Below the pieces are notes generated by a model, which ran no database searches, was not told the DNA's origin, and saw only the letters and a program-made list of their open reading frames with translations. 64,000 nucleotides of DNA from Bog-473 sp963770645 (GTDB lineage: Bacteria > Actinomycetota > Acidimicrobiia > Acidimicrobiales > RAAP-2), in NCBI GenBank assembly GCA_963770645.1, contig CAVYQL010000001.1:1-64000 (forward strand), given 5' to 3'. Position numbers and translations under genes: made by a program. Position 1 is the stretch's first letter. The number at the start of each line of letters is the position of its first letter. Of the stretch, positions 1 to 7,743 are shown piece after piece.

Positions 1-710
1 CCGCGGTCGACCACCAGGCCTTCGATCTGGTTGAACACCGGGAGGTGACGGGCGTCGGGGGTGTCGAGGCGGAAGCACTTACCCGGCATTACCGCATGAA
101 TGGGCAGCGTGTCGTTGCGCACAGCGTCTTCCATGAGGTGGATCTGCACGGGCGAGGTGTGCGTGCGCAACAGCACCGTCTCGGGCTCGCCGATGTCGAG
201 GTAGATGGTGTCGTACATCCCGCGGGCGGGGTGTGCGGGCGGCATGTTGAGGGCTTCGAAGTTGTACCAGTCCGACTCGGCCTCGGGCCCTTCGGCGACG
301 GTGAAGCCCATCCCGACGAAGGTGTCCTCGAGCTCGGCTCGGGCCTGGGTCACGAGGTGGAGGTGGCCTCGTGAGAGCGGTGTGAGCACCTGGGCCGGGA
401 TCACCTCGGTCAGGTCGAGGCGGTCCGCCTGCAGCGACGCTGCCCGCTCCACCCGGGCCAGCTCGGCGCGGCGCGCCGCCAGCAGCGACTCGAGCCGTGC
501 CCGCACGTCGTTCAGCTGCCGGCCGGCCTCCTTGCGGGCATCGGGATCGAGGCCACCGAGCATGCGGTGCGCTCTCGTCAGTGCCGAGCGCTTGCCCAGG
601 TACTCGGTCTCGACCTGGGCCAGCGCCTCGGTCGAGTCGGCGCCCGCGACGGCCCGTTCGCCGTCGCCGGCGATGCCCTCGATGTCGAGTTCCACGTTGT
701 CAGTCACCAT
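1..710 (-). CDS. pheS: Phenylalanine--tRNA ligase alpha subunit (3' end outside window)
   Basis: Charges tRNA-Phe with phenylalanine as the catalytic half of a PheS2PheT2 tetramer in the cytoplasm. About 236 N-terminal residues are visible, starting MVTDNVEL at an ATG. Residues 1-90 form the charged helical (coiled-coil) tRNA-binding arm; the class II catalytic core then begins, with FEALNMPPAHPARGMYDTIY and the motif 2 stretch GKCFRLDTPDARHLPVFNQI near the edge. The gene runs off the left edge; pheT would be expected next. It overlaps the upstream methylase gene by 11 bp, which suggests co-transcription with infC-rpmI-rplT-trmH, a common actinobacterial order. Confidence 0.95.
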   Translation of the reverse strand, partial: MVTDNVELDIEGIAGDGERAVAGADSTEALAQVETEYLGKRSALTRAHRMLGGLDPDARKEAGRQLNDVRARLESLLAARRAELARVERAASLQADRLDLTEVIPAQVLTPLSRGHLHLVTQARAELEDTFVGMGFTVAEGPEAESDWYNFEALNMPPAHPARGMYDTIYLDIGEPETVLLRTHTSPVQIHLMEDAVRNDTLPIHAVMPGKCFRLDTPDARHLPVFNQIEGLVVDR

Positions 711-1581
711 GCCGTGTCGTCCCGCCACCCGAAATGCTACGTGGCCCGGGACCACCACCCCGGCGTTGGCGGAACGCCTCGAAGCAGACCACGGCGCACG
801 CCACGCCCACGTTGAGGGACTCGGCCCGCCCTGCCATCGGGATGGCGAGCGAGCCGCCCAGCGCGCCGCTCAGCGCGGGGTCGAGCCCCGAGGACTCGTT
901 GCCGAGGAACAGGGCGGTCGGGACCGACCAGTCGAGCGCGGCGTAGTCGTCGCCGGCGCGCACCACGGTGGCCAGGGTGCGAAAGCCGGCGGCGGACAGC
1001 TCGGCCGCCAGCGTCAGCGAGTCGTGGCGTACCCCGAGCGGGACGTGGAAGACGGAGCCGGCCGAGGCCCGCACCGTCTTGGGGTTGTAGGGATCGACCG
1101 AGTCGGCGGCGTAGACGACGGCCGTCGAGCCCGAGGCGTCCACCGCCCGCAACACCGTGCCGGCGTTGCCGGGGTCGCGCACGTCGACCAGCACCACCAC
1201 CAGCGCGCCCGGGCGAACCAGTGGGCGCCACGCGTCCGGGCCCTGCGCCGACTCGTCGAGCATGGGCAACATCGGCAGCACGGCGAGAACCGGTTGGGGC
1301 GTGACGGTGTCGGCCACCCGCTCCAGGACACCCGTGCCGAGCGGGAACACGCGCACACCGGCCGCGCCCGCACGGCGGCAGACGTCTTGGGTGGCGCGGT
1401 CATCGGCACCCTCGGGGGCGACGTACACGGACTCGATCGGTGCGCCCGCATCGAGCGCGCAGCGGATCAGCTCGGCGCCCTCTGCGACGAAGGCACGCTC
1501 GCTCCAGCGCGCCGAACGCTTCTGCAACAGCCCGCGCAGCCGGCGAACCCGCCGGTGCGTGAAGGCCAGCCGCTGGGTCAG
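700..1581 (-). CDS. TrmH/SpoU-family RNA 2'-O-methyltransferase
   Basis: SAM-dependent 2'-O-ribose methyltransferase of the SPOUT fold, acting on rRNA or tRNA; this slot beside rplT is usually filled by a TsnR/TrmH-like 23S rRNA methylase. The N-terminal part (RSARWSERAFVAEG) resembles the substrate-binding domain. The C-terminal trefoil-knot motifs are NAGTVLRAVDASG, LFLGNESSGL and IPMAGRAESLNVGVACAVV. The start is uncertain: no ATG/GTG/TTG lies in a sensible place, and I chose the CTG at 1581, which overlaps the rplT stop. An ATG at 1827 would bury 240 bp inside rplT. The end overlaps pheS by 11 bp. Confidence 0.85.
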   Translation of the reverse strand: MTQRLAFTHRRVRRLRGLLQKRSARWSERAFVAEGAELIRCALDAGAPIESVYVAPEGADDRATQDVCRRAGAAGVRVFPLGTGVLERVADTVTPQPVLAVLPMLPMLDESAQGPDAWRPLVRPGALVVVLVDVRDPGNAGTVLRAVDASGSTAVVYAADSVDPYNPKTVRASAGSVFHVPLGVRHDSLTLAAELSAAGFRTLATVVRAGDDYAALDWSVPTALFLGNESSGLDPALSGALGGSLAIPMAGRAESLNVGVACAVVCFEAFRQRRGGGPGPRSISGGGTTRHGD

Positions 1582-2006
1582 GAAGCGACCTCGGCCACGG
1601 CCGCCGCGGACGCCGGCGACGAGGACTCTGGTGACGAGGACGCCGGCGCCGAGGCCAGCGCGGCCTGCGCCGTCTCGACCAGCGCGGCAAACGCGGCCGA
1701 ATCGCTCACGGCCAGGTCGGCCAGCACCTTGCGATCGACGTCGACGCCCGCCCGGTGCAACCCGTTGATCAGGCGGCTGTAACTCATGCCGTGTTGGCGG
1801 GCCCCGGCGTTGATCCGCTGGATCCACAACTTGCGAAAGTCGCCCTTGCGGGCCCGCCGGTCCCGGAAGGCGTACTGCATCGAGTGCATGAGCTGCTCGT
1901 TGGCAGCCCGGTAAGAACGGCTCTTGTTGCCGTAGTACCCCTTTGCCTGCTCGAGGACAGCGCGGTGGTGCTTGCGGCCGTGGACGGCTCGCTTCACTCT
2001 GGCCAT
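1578..2006 (-). CDS. rplT: 50S ribosomal protein L20
   Basis: Large-subunit protein needed for early 50S assembly. The start MARVKRAVHGRKHHRAVLEQ and the core KGYYGNKSRSYRAANEQ and RKLWIQRINAGARQHGMSYS are diagnostic. At 142 residues it is about 20 longer than usual because of an Ala/Ser-rich C-terminal tail after residue 118, likely disordered. A GGAG ribosome-binding site lies just upstream of the ATG. It sits between rpmI and the methylase in the infC-rpmI-rplT operon. Confidence 0.97.
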   Translation of the reverse strand: MARVKRAVHGRKHHRAVLEQAKGYYGNKSRSYRAANEQLMHSMQYAFRDRRARKGDFRKLWIQRINAGARQHGMSYSRLINGLHRAGVDVDRKVLADLAVSDSAAFAALVETAQAALASAPASSSPESSSPASAAAVAEVAS

Positions 2007-2020
2007 CGTGGTGCTCCTCT

Positions 2021-2104
2021 CTTCGGGGAATTTTCGGGGACTTCGGTCTTCAGGGTTCGGACTTCGGGAAGTTCAAGGTCTTCGACAGCTTCGGGGACTT
2101 CGGG
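2021..2104 (-). repeat. CCGAAG-rich repetitive spacer between rpmI and rplT
   Basis: The 156-nt rpmI-rplT spacer contains many copies of a CCGAAG core on the coding strand, several as CCCCGAAG or CCGAAGTCC, in irregular tandem. No ORF or strong hairpin is seen. It may be slippage-prone sequence or an mRNA feature. Confidence 0.6.
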
Positions 2105-2162
2105 CGTCGGTCGCTTTCGCTGGTCTGTGACAGCCGCCCCGGCGAAACCGGGGGCGGGACGC

Positions 2163-2357
2163 TCAGAGGCCGAGCATCCTCCGCGTCGCCTTCTCGTCAG
2201 CCTTCGCGATGTCGGACTCGCGCCCGAGCCGGCGCGTACGCACGCTTGTCTTCTTCTCGAGCAGGTGCGAGCGGAACGCCTTGCGTCGGCGCAGCCGTCC
2301 GCTGCCCGTCACCTTGATGCGCTTGGCAGCGCCCCGGTCGGTCTTCATCTTCGGCAT
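2163..2357 (-). CDS. rpmI: 50S ribosomal protein L35
   Basis: Small 50S subunit protein of 64 residues, the normal family length. It begins MPKMKTDRGAAKRIKVTGSG, matching the conserved L35 N-terminus, and has the typical Arg/Lys-rich middle (GRLRRRKAFRSHLLEKK). An in-frame upstream start at 2435 would overlap infC and add residues unlike L35, so the ATG at 2357 is preferred. It lies 4 bp after infC and is surely co-transcribed with it. Confidence 0.97.
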   Translation of the reverse strand: MPKMKTDRGAAKRIKVTGSGRLRRRKAFRSHLLEKKTSVRTRRLGRESDIAKADEKATRRMLGL

Positions 2358-2361
2358 TGCG

Positions 2362-3141
2362 TCATCCCTCTTCGGCTGATGCGGCGACTTCGCTCGCCTC
2401 GATGACCCCACGTTCCCCACTGGCCCCGTTGACACCGTTGCCGCTCACCGCGGGGGTGCTCCCGTTCCCAGCGCTCCCCGGACCTGCTCCCGCATCCGCA
2501 CCGGTGTTTCCACCTGCGCCCGCATCGGTGCCGGTCCCGGCACCTTCGGCGTTGTCCGCCGGCGCTGCCTTCGGAGTCCGCTGCTGGTTCGAGGCCCTGG
2601 ACTGCGCGGCCTGGCGGGCCCGCTTGTCGGGGGCGAGCACCATGATCATGTTCCGGTTGTCGAGCTTGGGCTCGGCCTCCACCTTGGCCACGCCCTCCAT
2701 CTGCTCGGCGATGCGATCGAGGATCCGCTTCCCGTGCTCGGGGTGGTACACCTCACGGCCTCGGAACATGATCGTGATCTTGACCTTGTGACCCTCGTTC
2801 AAGAACTTGGCCACCTGCCGGGTCTTGGTGTCGAAGTCGCCGGGCCCGATCTTGGGCCGGTACTTCATCTCCTTGATCCCGACGTGGACCGCCTTGCGCC
2901 GGCTCTCCTTGGCCCGTTGGGCCTCGTCGAACTTGAACTTCCCGAAGTCCATGATCCGGCACACCGGCGGATTGGCCAAGGGAGCCACTTCGACGAGATC
3001 GAGATCGAGCTCCTTGGCGATCGCCAGGGCCTCGGGCAGCGGCTTGATGCCTAATTGCACACCGTCGGGGTCCACGAGCCGGACTTCACGGGCACGGATT
3101 CGGTCGTTGATCCGATGCTCTGTTGTGGTTTCAGCGACGAT
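2362..3141 (-). CDS. infC: Translation initiation factor IF-3, apparent AUC start
   Basis: Binds the 30S subunit and checks start codon and initiator tRNA. The N-domain has INDRIRAREVRLVDPDG and the C-domain has KVKITIMFRGREVYHP and NMIMVLAP. In frame, a stop codon lies two codons before an ATC at 3141, and there is no ATG, GTG or TTG before the conserved INDRIR block; a GAGAGG-like ribosome-binding site precedes this ATC. The next GTG (3075) would delete the INDRIR segment. Rare AUU/AUC starts in infC are known from other bacteria as self-regulation. After residue 180 there is a long Ala/Gly/Asp-rich tail of about 70 residues. Confidence 0.93.
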   Translation of the reverse strand: MVAETTTEHRINDRIRAREVRLVDPDGVQLGIKPLPEALAIAKELDLDLVEVAPLANPPVCRIMDFGKFKFDEAQRAKESRRKAVHVGIKEMKYRPKIGPGDFDTKTRQVAKFLNEGHKVKITIMFRGREVYHPEHGKRILDRIAEQMEGVAKVEAEPKLDNRNMIMVLAPDKRARQAAQSRASNQQRTPKAAPADNAEGAGTGTDAGAGGNTGADAGAGPGSAGNGSTPAVSGNGVNGASGERGVIEASEVAASAEEG

Positions 3142-3343
3142 GCGTCATCACACCTCTCACTCGGGCCCGCGGTCCTTCCGCAAACCAATCGGTGGAGCGG
3201 GACCGACCTGCGGGCAGCGCCCGCGCCCGAGGGGCGATCGACCTGGCGCACGGTACACACCGCTGCTGCGGAGGGGTGGCCAGGTGGAGGCCTCTCAGTG
3301 AGGGCCCCGCTTCCATATAGTCAAGACTGCCTACAGTACCAGC

Positions 3344-3793
3344 ATGAGCAGCCTCTGGACACCGTCAGGTGAGCATTTTCCCAAGGAGGAGGAGGCCGAC
3401 GCCGCCTCGTCACCCTTCAACCCCCCGGGCGACACCGACGTCACGGGACTGCCCGACGCCGAGTCCCAGGCGGAGGCCCAGGCAGCGGTGGACGCCATGC
3501 GGGCCCAGTTGGCCAACACGCCAGCCGAGCTCGTGGTGGCCAACCACTGCTACGGGCTCTTCGAGTTGGCCGCCATCTACCTCTCGCAGACCCCGCCCGA
3601 GCTCTTCGAGGCCCGCCTCGCCATAGACGGACTGGCTGCCCTCCTCGACGGCCTGCGCGGACGGCTCGGGGAGTCCGAGCCGGCGCTGCTCGAGTCACTC
3701 TCCCAGTTGCGCCTTGCGTTCGTGCGTCTCGAGGGCTCCGAGCACACCGCAGCGGAGAGCACGGCGGCGGAGAACTCTCCCGACCAGAGCTAG
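3344..3793 (+). CDS. DUF1844-type conserved protein
   Basis: A 149-residue acidic, probably cytoplasmic protein of unknown function. Residues 50-130 match what I recall of the actinobacterial DUF1844 family (TPAELVVANHCYGLFELAAI, then ARLAIDGLAALLDGLRGRLG), which is often next to infC. The first 45 and last 20 residues are low-complexity and acidic. It is divergent from infC. A TACAGT -10 box at 3332-3337 lies 6 nt before the ATG and there is no ribosome-binding site, so the mRNA is probably leaderless. The 3' end overlaps the convergent SRPBCC gene by 4 bp. Confidence 0.8.
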   Translation: MSSLWTPSGEHFPKEEEADAASSPFNPPGDTDVTGLPDAESQAEAQAAVDAMRAQLANTPAELVVANHCYGLFELAAIYLSQTPPELFEARLAIDGLAALLDGLRGRLGESEPALLESLSQLRLAFVRLEGSEHTAAESTAAENSPDQS

Positions 3794-4263
3794 GAACCGT
3801 CGGGTAGCCGGGCTGCCGCCGGCGCAGTCGCGGCAGCAGCCGCTGCCGCCAGACCCTCGACGGTCCGGCTGATGAATGCCCCCAGCTGGCGACGGTAGAT
3901 CCCGCCGCTGCCAGGCACCTTCGCCCGGAACGTCGAACGCCACTTGATGGTGGTCCCGCCGCCTTGGCCCGGCAGCAGCGTCACCACGGCGTTGTAGTCG
4001 CGGAGAGCGAGGCCGTCCTCGAGCACGTAGGCGAAGCGCTGGCCCGGCACGCGTTCTGTCACCCGCTCGCGGGTGCGATGACGCCCGGTCGTGAAGAGAC
4101 GCACGGCGCCGTGGCCCTCGGGCGATCCGTCGCCCGGCTCGATGAGCTCGAAGGAGCCGATGGGCGACCACCCCGGCCAGGTCGACCCGTCTGCCAACAG
4201 CGCGTAGACCGCGGCGGGGTCCCCGCTCGTCGTCACCGTCCGTTCGATCACCTGTTGTGCCAT
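3790..4263 (-). CDS. SRPBCC (polyketide cyclase/START-like) family protein
   Basis: A 157-residue single-domain SRPBCC protein, a helix-grip fold that binds hydrophobic ligands. It starts MAQQVIERTVTTSGDPAAVY and contains the typical PGWSPIGSFELIEPGDGSP and TTIKWRSTFRAKVPG stretches, ending with an Ala-rich C-terminal helix. Substrate unknown. It is transcribed divergently from the tetR gene with a gap of 25 bp. A TACAGT -10 box (4270-4275) ends 6 nt before the ATG and overlaps the shared inverted repeat, so the regulator next door very likely controls it. Confidence 0.85.
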   Translation of the reverse strand: MAQQVIERTVTTSGDPAAVYALLADGSTWPGWSPIGSFELIEPGDGSPEGHGAVRLFTTGRHRTRERVTERVPGQRFAYVLEDGLALRDYNAVVTLLPGQGGGTTIKWRSTFRAKVPGSGGIYRRQLGAFISRTVEGLAAAAAAATAPAAARLPDGS

Positions 4264-4272
4264 CGCGCGACT

Positions 4273-4286
4273 GTACCATTTGGTAC
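4273..4286. promoter_or_regulatory. Candidate TetR operator (perfect 6-bp inverted repeat)
   Basis: GTACCA-TT-TGGTAC fills most of the 25-bp gap between the divergent SRPBCC and tetR genes. It overlaps both apparent -10 boxes, TACAGT at 4270-4275 on the minus strand and TACCAT at 4274-4279 on the plus strand. A TetR dimer bound here would block both promoters. Confidence 0.7.
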
Positions 4287-4288
4287 AT

Positions 4289-4964
4289 ATGGAAGCCCAA
4301 TCCCCCCCTCCCGGCGCCCGGCAGCGCCTGCTCGACTCGGTCATCGCCCACTTCACCGCCGACGGCCTGGCCGACCAGAGCCTGCGGCGCATCGCCGAGG
4401 CCACCGGCACGAGCCACCGCATGCTCCTGTACCACTTCGGATCGAGGGAGGGGCTCTTCCTGGCGGTGGTGCAGGCCGTGGAGGCGCGCACCCAGTCGAT
4501 GCTCGCGTCCGTCGGCCGGGAGGTCGGCACGGACGTCGGGACGCAGGTCGGGACGGAGGCCGCCACGGTGGCCGGCGAGGCGACCGACGAAGTGGTCCGT
4601 CGCATGTGGGCCTATCTGGCCGACCCCGCGCTGGCGGGCTTCGAACGCCTCTTCTTTGCGCTCTACGCCCGGGCCCTCCAAGGGGACGCGTCGGCGCAGC
4701 CGTTGCTCGAGGGCGACATCGAGGCTTGGCTGGAGGCGAACGCCGCGCTGATCGGCGGCAAGCGGCGTGCCGGCCGACGTCGCCCGGCCTCACGCGCGCC
4801 TCGGCCTCGCCGTCGTGCGCGGGTTGCTGCTCGACCTTCTCGCCACGGGGAACCGGGCCGGCGTCGACGCCGCGCTCGAGATCTTCGCCCGCGGCTACGC
4901 GGGACGCTGGTGGGAGTCTCAGCCCTCCGGCGCGGGCACCACCACGAGCGATCGCGCCTCGTAG
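4289..4964 (+). pseudogene. TetR-family regulator, frameshifted
   Basis: Local transcriptional repressor. From the ATG at 4289 it reads MEAQSPPPGARQRLLDSVIA, followed by the HTH stretch LRRIAEATGTSHRMLLYHF near residues 30-50 and a ligand-binding domain. The frame breaks around 4757-4766: the first frame runs into Arg-rich nonsense, while a +1 frame continues the family pattern (LGLAVVRGLLLDLL, FARGYAGRWW) to a stop at 4964. Either a real inactivating indel or a sequence error. The segment with repeated VGT(D/Q/E) near residue 80 is also unusual. The 3' end overlaps the convergent cold-shock-like gene by 46 bp. Confidence 0.8.
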
Positions 4965-5161
4965 CGGCCGCCGTGCCCGGGCGACACGGTGAAGGCCACC
5001 GGCGTACCCTCGTCGATGCGGCGGCTGCCGTCCGCAATCGCCGTGGCGTGGAACCCGTAGGTCGCGCCGTCGGCACCGGTGACGGTGCCGAGGCCGCGCC
5101 GTTCGTCGAAGGTGGTCACGCGCCCGAGGCGGGGTCCGGTGGCAGAGGCGGGGCCGGCCAT
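4919..5161 (-). CDS. Cold-shock-domain-like small protein
   Basis: 80 residues. The pattern GRVTTFDERRGLGTV, then TYGFHATAIADG and GTPVAFTVSPGHGGRYEA, follows the cold-shock OB-fold layout (G-x-V-x-x-F, F-H, G-x-x-V-x-F), but the aromatic RNP1 signature is weak. It could bind RNA or ssDNA. It starts 1 nt after the hisG stop and is probably co-transcribed with hisG; hisE is not seen here. Confidence 0.7.
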   Translation of the reverse strand: MAGPASATGPRLGRVTTFDERRGLGTVTGADGATYGFHATAIADGSRRIDEGTPVAFTVSPGHGGRYEARSLVVVPAPEG

Positions 5162-5162
5162 G

Positions 5163-6059
5163 TCAATGGACGATCTTGGACAGCGCGATCTCCAAGATGT
5201 CGGTCGCGCCCTGGTCGCGCAGTGCGGGGATGAGGATGTTGATGTCGGACTTGGCCACCACGGTCTCGAGCGCGAAGGCGCCACCGCCCGACAGCTCCGA
5301 AATGGTGGGTGCGCGCAACGAGGGCAGGACGGCGAGCACGGCGTCGAGGTTCTCGGCCGACACGTTGAGCTTGACGAGTACCTTGCCGCGTGCCTCGAGC
5401 GTGCCCTGCAGCAGCGTGAGGATCTGCTCCATGGCATGGCGCTTCTCGGTATCCGCGGCCGACGCGGGGTTGGCGATGAGCTCGGTGCGTGACACGAGCA
5501 GCGTCTCGATCACCTTGAGGCCGGCGGCGCGCAGTGCGCTGCCGGTCTCGGTCATGTCGACGACCGCGTCGGCGATGTCGGGCACTTTGGCCTCGGTGGC
5601 GCCGTAGGACATGGCGATATCCGCGTCGATCCCGTGCGTGGCGAACACCCGGCGGGTCAACTCGGGGTACTCGGTGCTGACGCGCAAGCGGCCGGGTCGC
5701 GACGCCACCGCCGCGGCCAGTTCGGACAGCGACGACGCCGGGGAATCGGCACCAACGGCCAGCACGACGCGCGCCGGGTTCGAGGTCGACTTCGAGTACG
5801 CCAGCTCGCCGAGCGAGACGACGTCGCTCCCCCGCTCCTCGATGCAGTCTCGCCCGGTGACGCCGAGGTCGAAGAGCCCGTCGGCGACGTAGACGGGGAT
5901 CTCCTGTGGTCGCAGGATGCGCACCTCGCTGATGCGGGGGTCCGCGATGGAGGCGCGGTAGGCCACGTCGGAGGCACGGTTGACGGCCAGGTCGGCGTCC
6001 TCGAAGAGCTGCATGGTGGCGCGTTCGAGCGAGCCCTTGGGCAGGACGAGGCGGAGCAT
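5163..6059 (-). CDS. hisG: ATP phosphoribosyltransferase (long form)
   Basis: First step of histidine synthesis: ATP + PRPP to phosphoribosyl-ATP. It is 298 residues, the long HisG type with a C-terminal regulatory ACT-like domain (residues about 215-298, KVLVKLNVSAENLDAVLAVL), so feedback inhibition by histidine is expected and no HisZ is needed. Catalytic part: MLRLVLPKGSLERATMQLFE, DLGVTGRDCIEE and the PRPP-loop-like DAVVDMTETGSALRAAGL. No other his gene is in the window. Confidence in the family is high. Confidence 0.96.
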   Translation of the reverse strand: MLRLVLPKGSLERATMQLFEDADLAVNRASDVAYRASIADPRISEVRILRPQEIPVYVADGLFDLGVTGRDCIEERGSDVVSLGELAYSKSTSNPARVVLAVGADSPASSLSELAAAVASRPGRLRVSTEYPELTRRVFATHGIDADIAMSYGATEAKVPDIADAVVDMTETGSALRAAGLKVIETLLVSRTELIANPASAADTEKRHAMEQILTLLQGTLEARGKVLVKLNVSAENLDAVLAVLPSLRAPTISELSGGGAFALETVVAKSDINILIPALRDQGATDILEIALSKIVH

Positions 6060-6138
6060 GGGGCTAGATCTTCGCAGACCGGCCGAGACGGCTCGCGCCT
6101 GGCCCTCGTCCTCGCCTCTGGTCGGGCATGCTGTGCCC

Positions 6139-6543
6139 GTGCCACCCCCCTACGACGTGTACAACTTCTTGAATCTGCTCGGCATCGAGATCCCCGACGT
6201 CGCCGCGGGTGAAGACCCTGTCGCTCGCCTGACCGTGACCCATACCCTTATCGCGGGTACGGGCTACCTGTGGGCCCCCGTCGTGCTCACGCTGGCCGAC
6301 GCGCTGTGCGCGTTCGGCGTGAACCACCACTGGCCCGAGGGGGCCACGAGCTTCACCACCGTCGACTGCTCGGCCAATTTCATCTCGAGTGCCACCGAGG
6401 GAGACCGCGTCGTGGCGACGGCCTCGGCGCTGCACACCGGCCGCACGACACAGGTCTGGGACGCCACCGTGACGAACGAGACCACCGAGCGCCTGATGGC
6501 GTCCTATCGCTGCACGCAGCTGATCTTGTACCCCCGCAGCTGA
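6139..6543 (+). CDS. PaaI-like hotdog-fold thioesterase
   Basis: A 134-residue hotdog-fold acyl-CoA thioesterase candidate. Key stretches are VTHTLIAGTGYLWAPVVLTLAD, TVDCSANFISSATEGD and TQVWDATVTNETTERLMA, typical of PaaI/YdiI-type proteins. The GTG at 6139 is preferred; a GTG at 6133 is also in frame. A CATGCT -10-like box (6127-6132) 6 nt before the start and no ribosome-binding site fit a leaderless mRNA. It is divergent from hisG and convergent with the hydrolase, only 4 bp apart. Substrate unknown. Confidence 0.85.
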   Translation: MPPPYDVYNFLNLLGIEIPDVAAGEDPVARLTVTHTLIAGTGYLWAPVVLTLADALCAFGVNHHWPEGATSFTTVDCSANFISSATEGDRVVATASALHTGRTTQVWDATVTNETTERLMASYRCTQLILYPRS

Positions 6544-6547
6544 ACGG

Positions 6548-7600
6548 TCAGCGGTCAACCATCGCGAGCGGGCCTCCGATGCGCCCATCGCCTGACGGCG
6601 CTGGCCCTGCGGTACCCCGCAGCCCACGCCGGAGCCGCCGGCGCCACTCCTCACGGTCGAACGAGGCCGGCGGCGTCCGCTCCACGAAGTCGCGCACGAC
6701 GGCGGCGAAACGCTGCGGGTCGGTGTGGTGAGGGAAATGGCCCGCCTCGTCGAAGACCTCGAGGACACTCCCGGGCAGCGCGGCCTGGGCGAGCCGGCCG
6801 TGGCCGAGGGGGATTATGGCGTCCCGGCGTCCCCAAATGATCAAGGTGGGCACACCGTCCGCCAGGTAGGCCCGGTCGAGCATCGTGATCACCTGGCCCC
6901 GCCAGTCGACGCCCGAGCGCAGGGTGCGCAAGATCGCCCGACGGGCCTCGGTGCTCGGCAACGCGTCGAAGACAGCGAGCATCTCTTCCGCATCACGGCC
7001 GAGGGCGGTGTCGAACATGCGGAGAAGCCCGGCGCCCAGGCGGCTCGCCATCCGCACGGGGGGCAGGCCAAGCAGCGGCATGAGCGCCTCAGCACCCGGG
7101 ACGGCCGCCATGCGCAGAAGCGGACTGACCGTCCGTCCGATGCCGCCGCTGTTGACCAGCACGAGACGCTCGCACCGTTCCGGATATTGGTACGCGAACT
7201 GCGCGGCCACCCCACCGCCCAACGAGTGGCCGACCACGGTGACCCGGTCGACGTCAAGAATACTCAGCAGGTCCCGCATGCCGTTGGCGAAACCGCCGAC
7301 CGTGTAGTCGGCCCGCGGTTTCTCCGACCGGCCGTGACCGAGCAGGTCCGGCGCGATGACCGTGTTGCGCTGTGCCAGCAGCTCAGCGACGGGACGCCAG
7401 GTATCGGAGCTGTCCCCGATGCCGTGGATGAGCAACAGCGCGGGGCCGTTCCCCGACTTGATGTAGGCACGCCGGTATCCGTGGATGGTGGCGTAGTGCA
7501 CACGCAGGGCTCCCTCACGACGGAGACCAGGCCGGTAGCGCAGGGCTGCCGGGTCGACCGATGCAGACTCGCCGCTCTCCCCACCTCGTGTCACGTCCAT
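6548..7600 (-). CDS. Alpha/beta hydrolase
   Basis: 350-residue alpha/beta hydrolase. The oxyanion region is LLLIHGIGDSSDTWRPV, the nucleophile elbow GHSLGGG (Ser near residue 128), the acid likely in WGRRDAIIP (near 287) and the His in DEAGHFPHHTDP (near 317). No signal peptide is seen. The tail after residue 335 is Arg/Gly-rich. A GGGAGG ribosome-binding site precedes the ATG at 7600. Substrate not predictable; such proteins act as esterases, lipases or meta-cleavage hydrolases. Confidence 0.88.
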   Translation of the reverse strand: MDVTRGGESGESASVDPAALRYRPGLRREGALRVHYATIHGYRRAYIKSGNGPALLLIHGIGDSSDTWRPVAELLAQRNTVIAPDLLGHGRSEKPRADYTVGGFANGMRDLLSILDVDRVTVVGHSLGGGVAAQFAYQYPERCERLVLVNSGGIGRTVSPLLRMAAVPGAEALMPLLGLPPVRMASRLGAGLLRMFDTALGRDAEEMLAVFDALPSTEARRAILRTLRSGVDWRGQVITMLDRAYLADGVPTLIIWGRRDAIIPLGHGRLAQAALPGSVLEVFDEAGHFPHHTDPQRFAAVVRDFVERTPPASFDREEWRRRLRRGLRGTAGPAPSGDGRIGGPLAMVDR

Positions 7601-7635
7601 GCAGGCCTCCCATTGAGGCTGCGCCTTGGCGAGTC

Positions 7636-7660
7636 CGCGCGGCGTTTCGGCCGCCGCGCG
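7636..7660. other. 9-bp stem hairpin in the hydrolase leader
   Basis: Perfect inverted repeat CGCGCGGCG / CGCCGCGCG with a 7-nt loop, within the 143-bp gap between ribH and the hydrolase gene. No T-run follows on either strand, so it is not a classic terminator. Confidence 0.5.
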
Positions 7661-7743
7661 TCAGGCTAGGGATGCGAGGTATCGAGATGATGTCGGCAAT
7701 ATGAATAGCCGATGAAGGACGGGCCTCCCTTGTGGCGCGACGG

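Noticed and set aside
205..1782. A 525-codon plus-strand open frame antisense to pheS, trmH and rplT
   Set aside because: Arg/Ala/Pro-rich shadow of high-GC genes on the other strand; the minus-strand proteins are clearly real.
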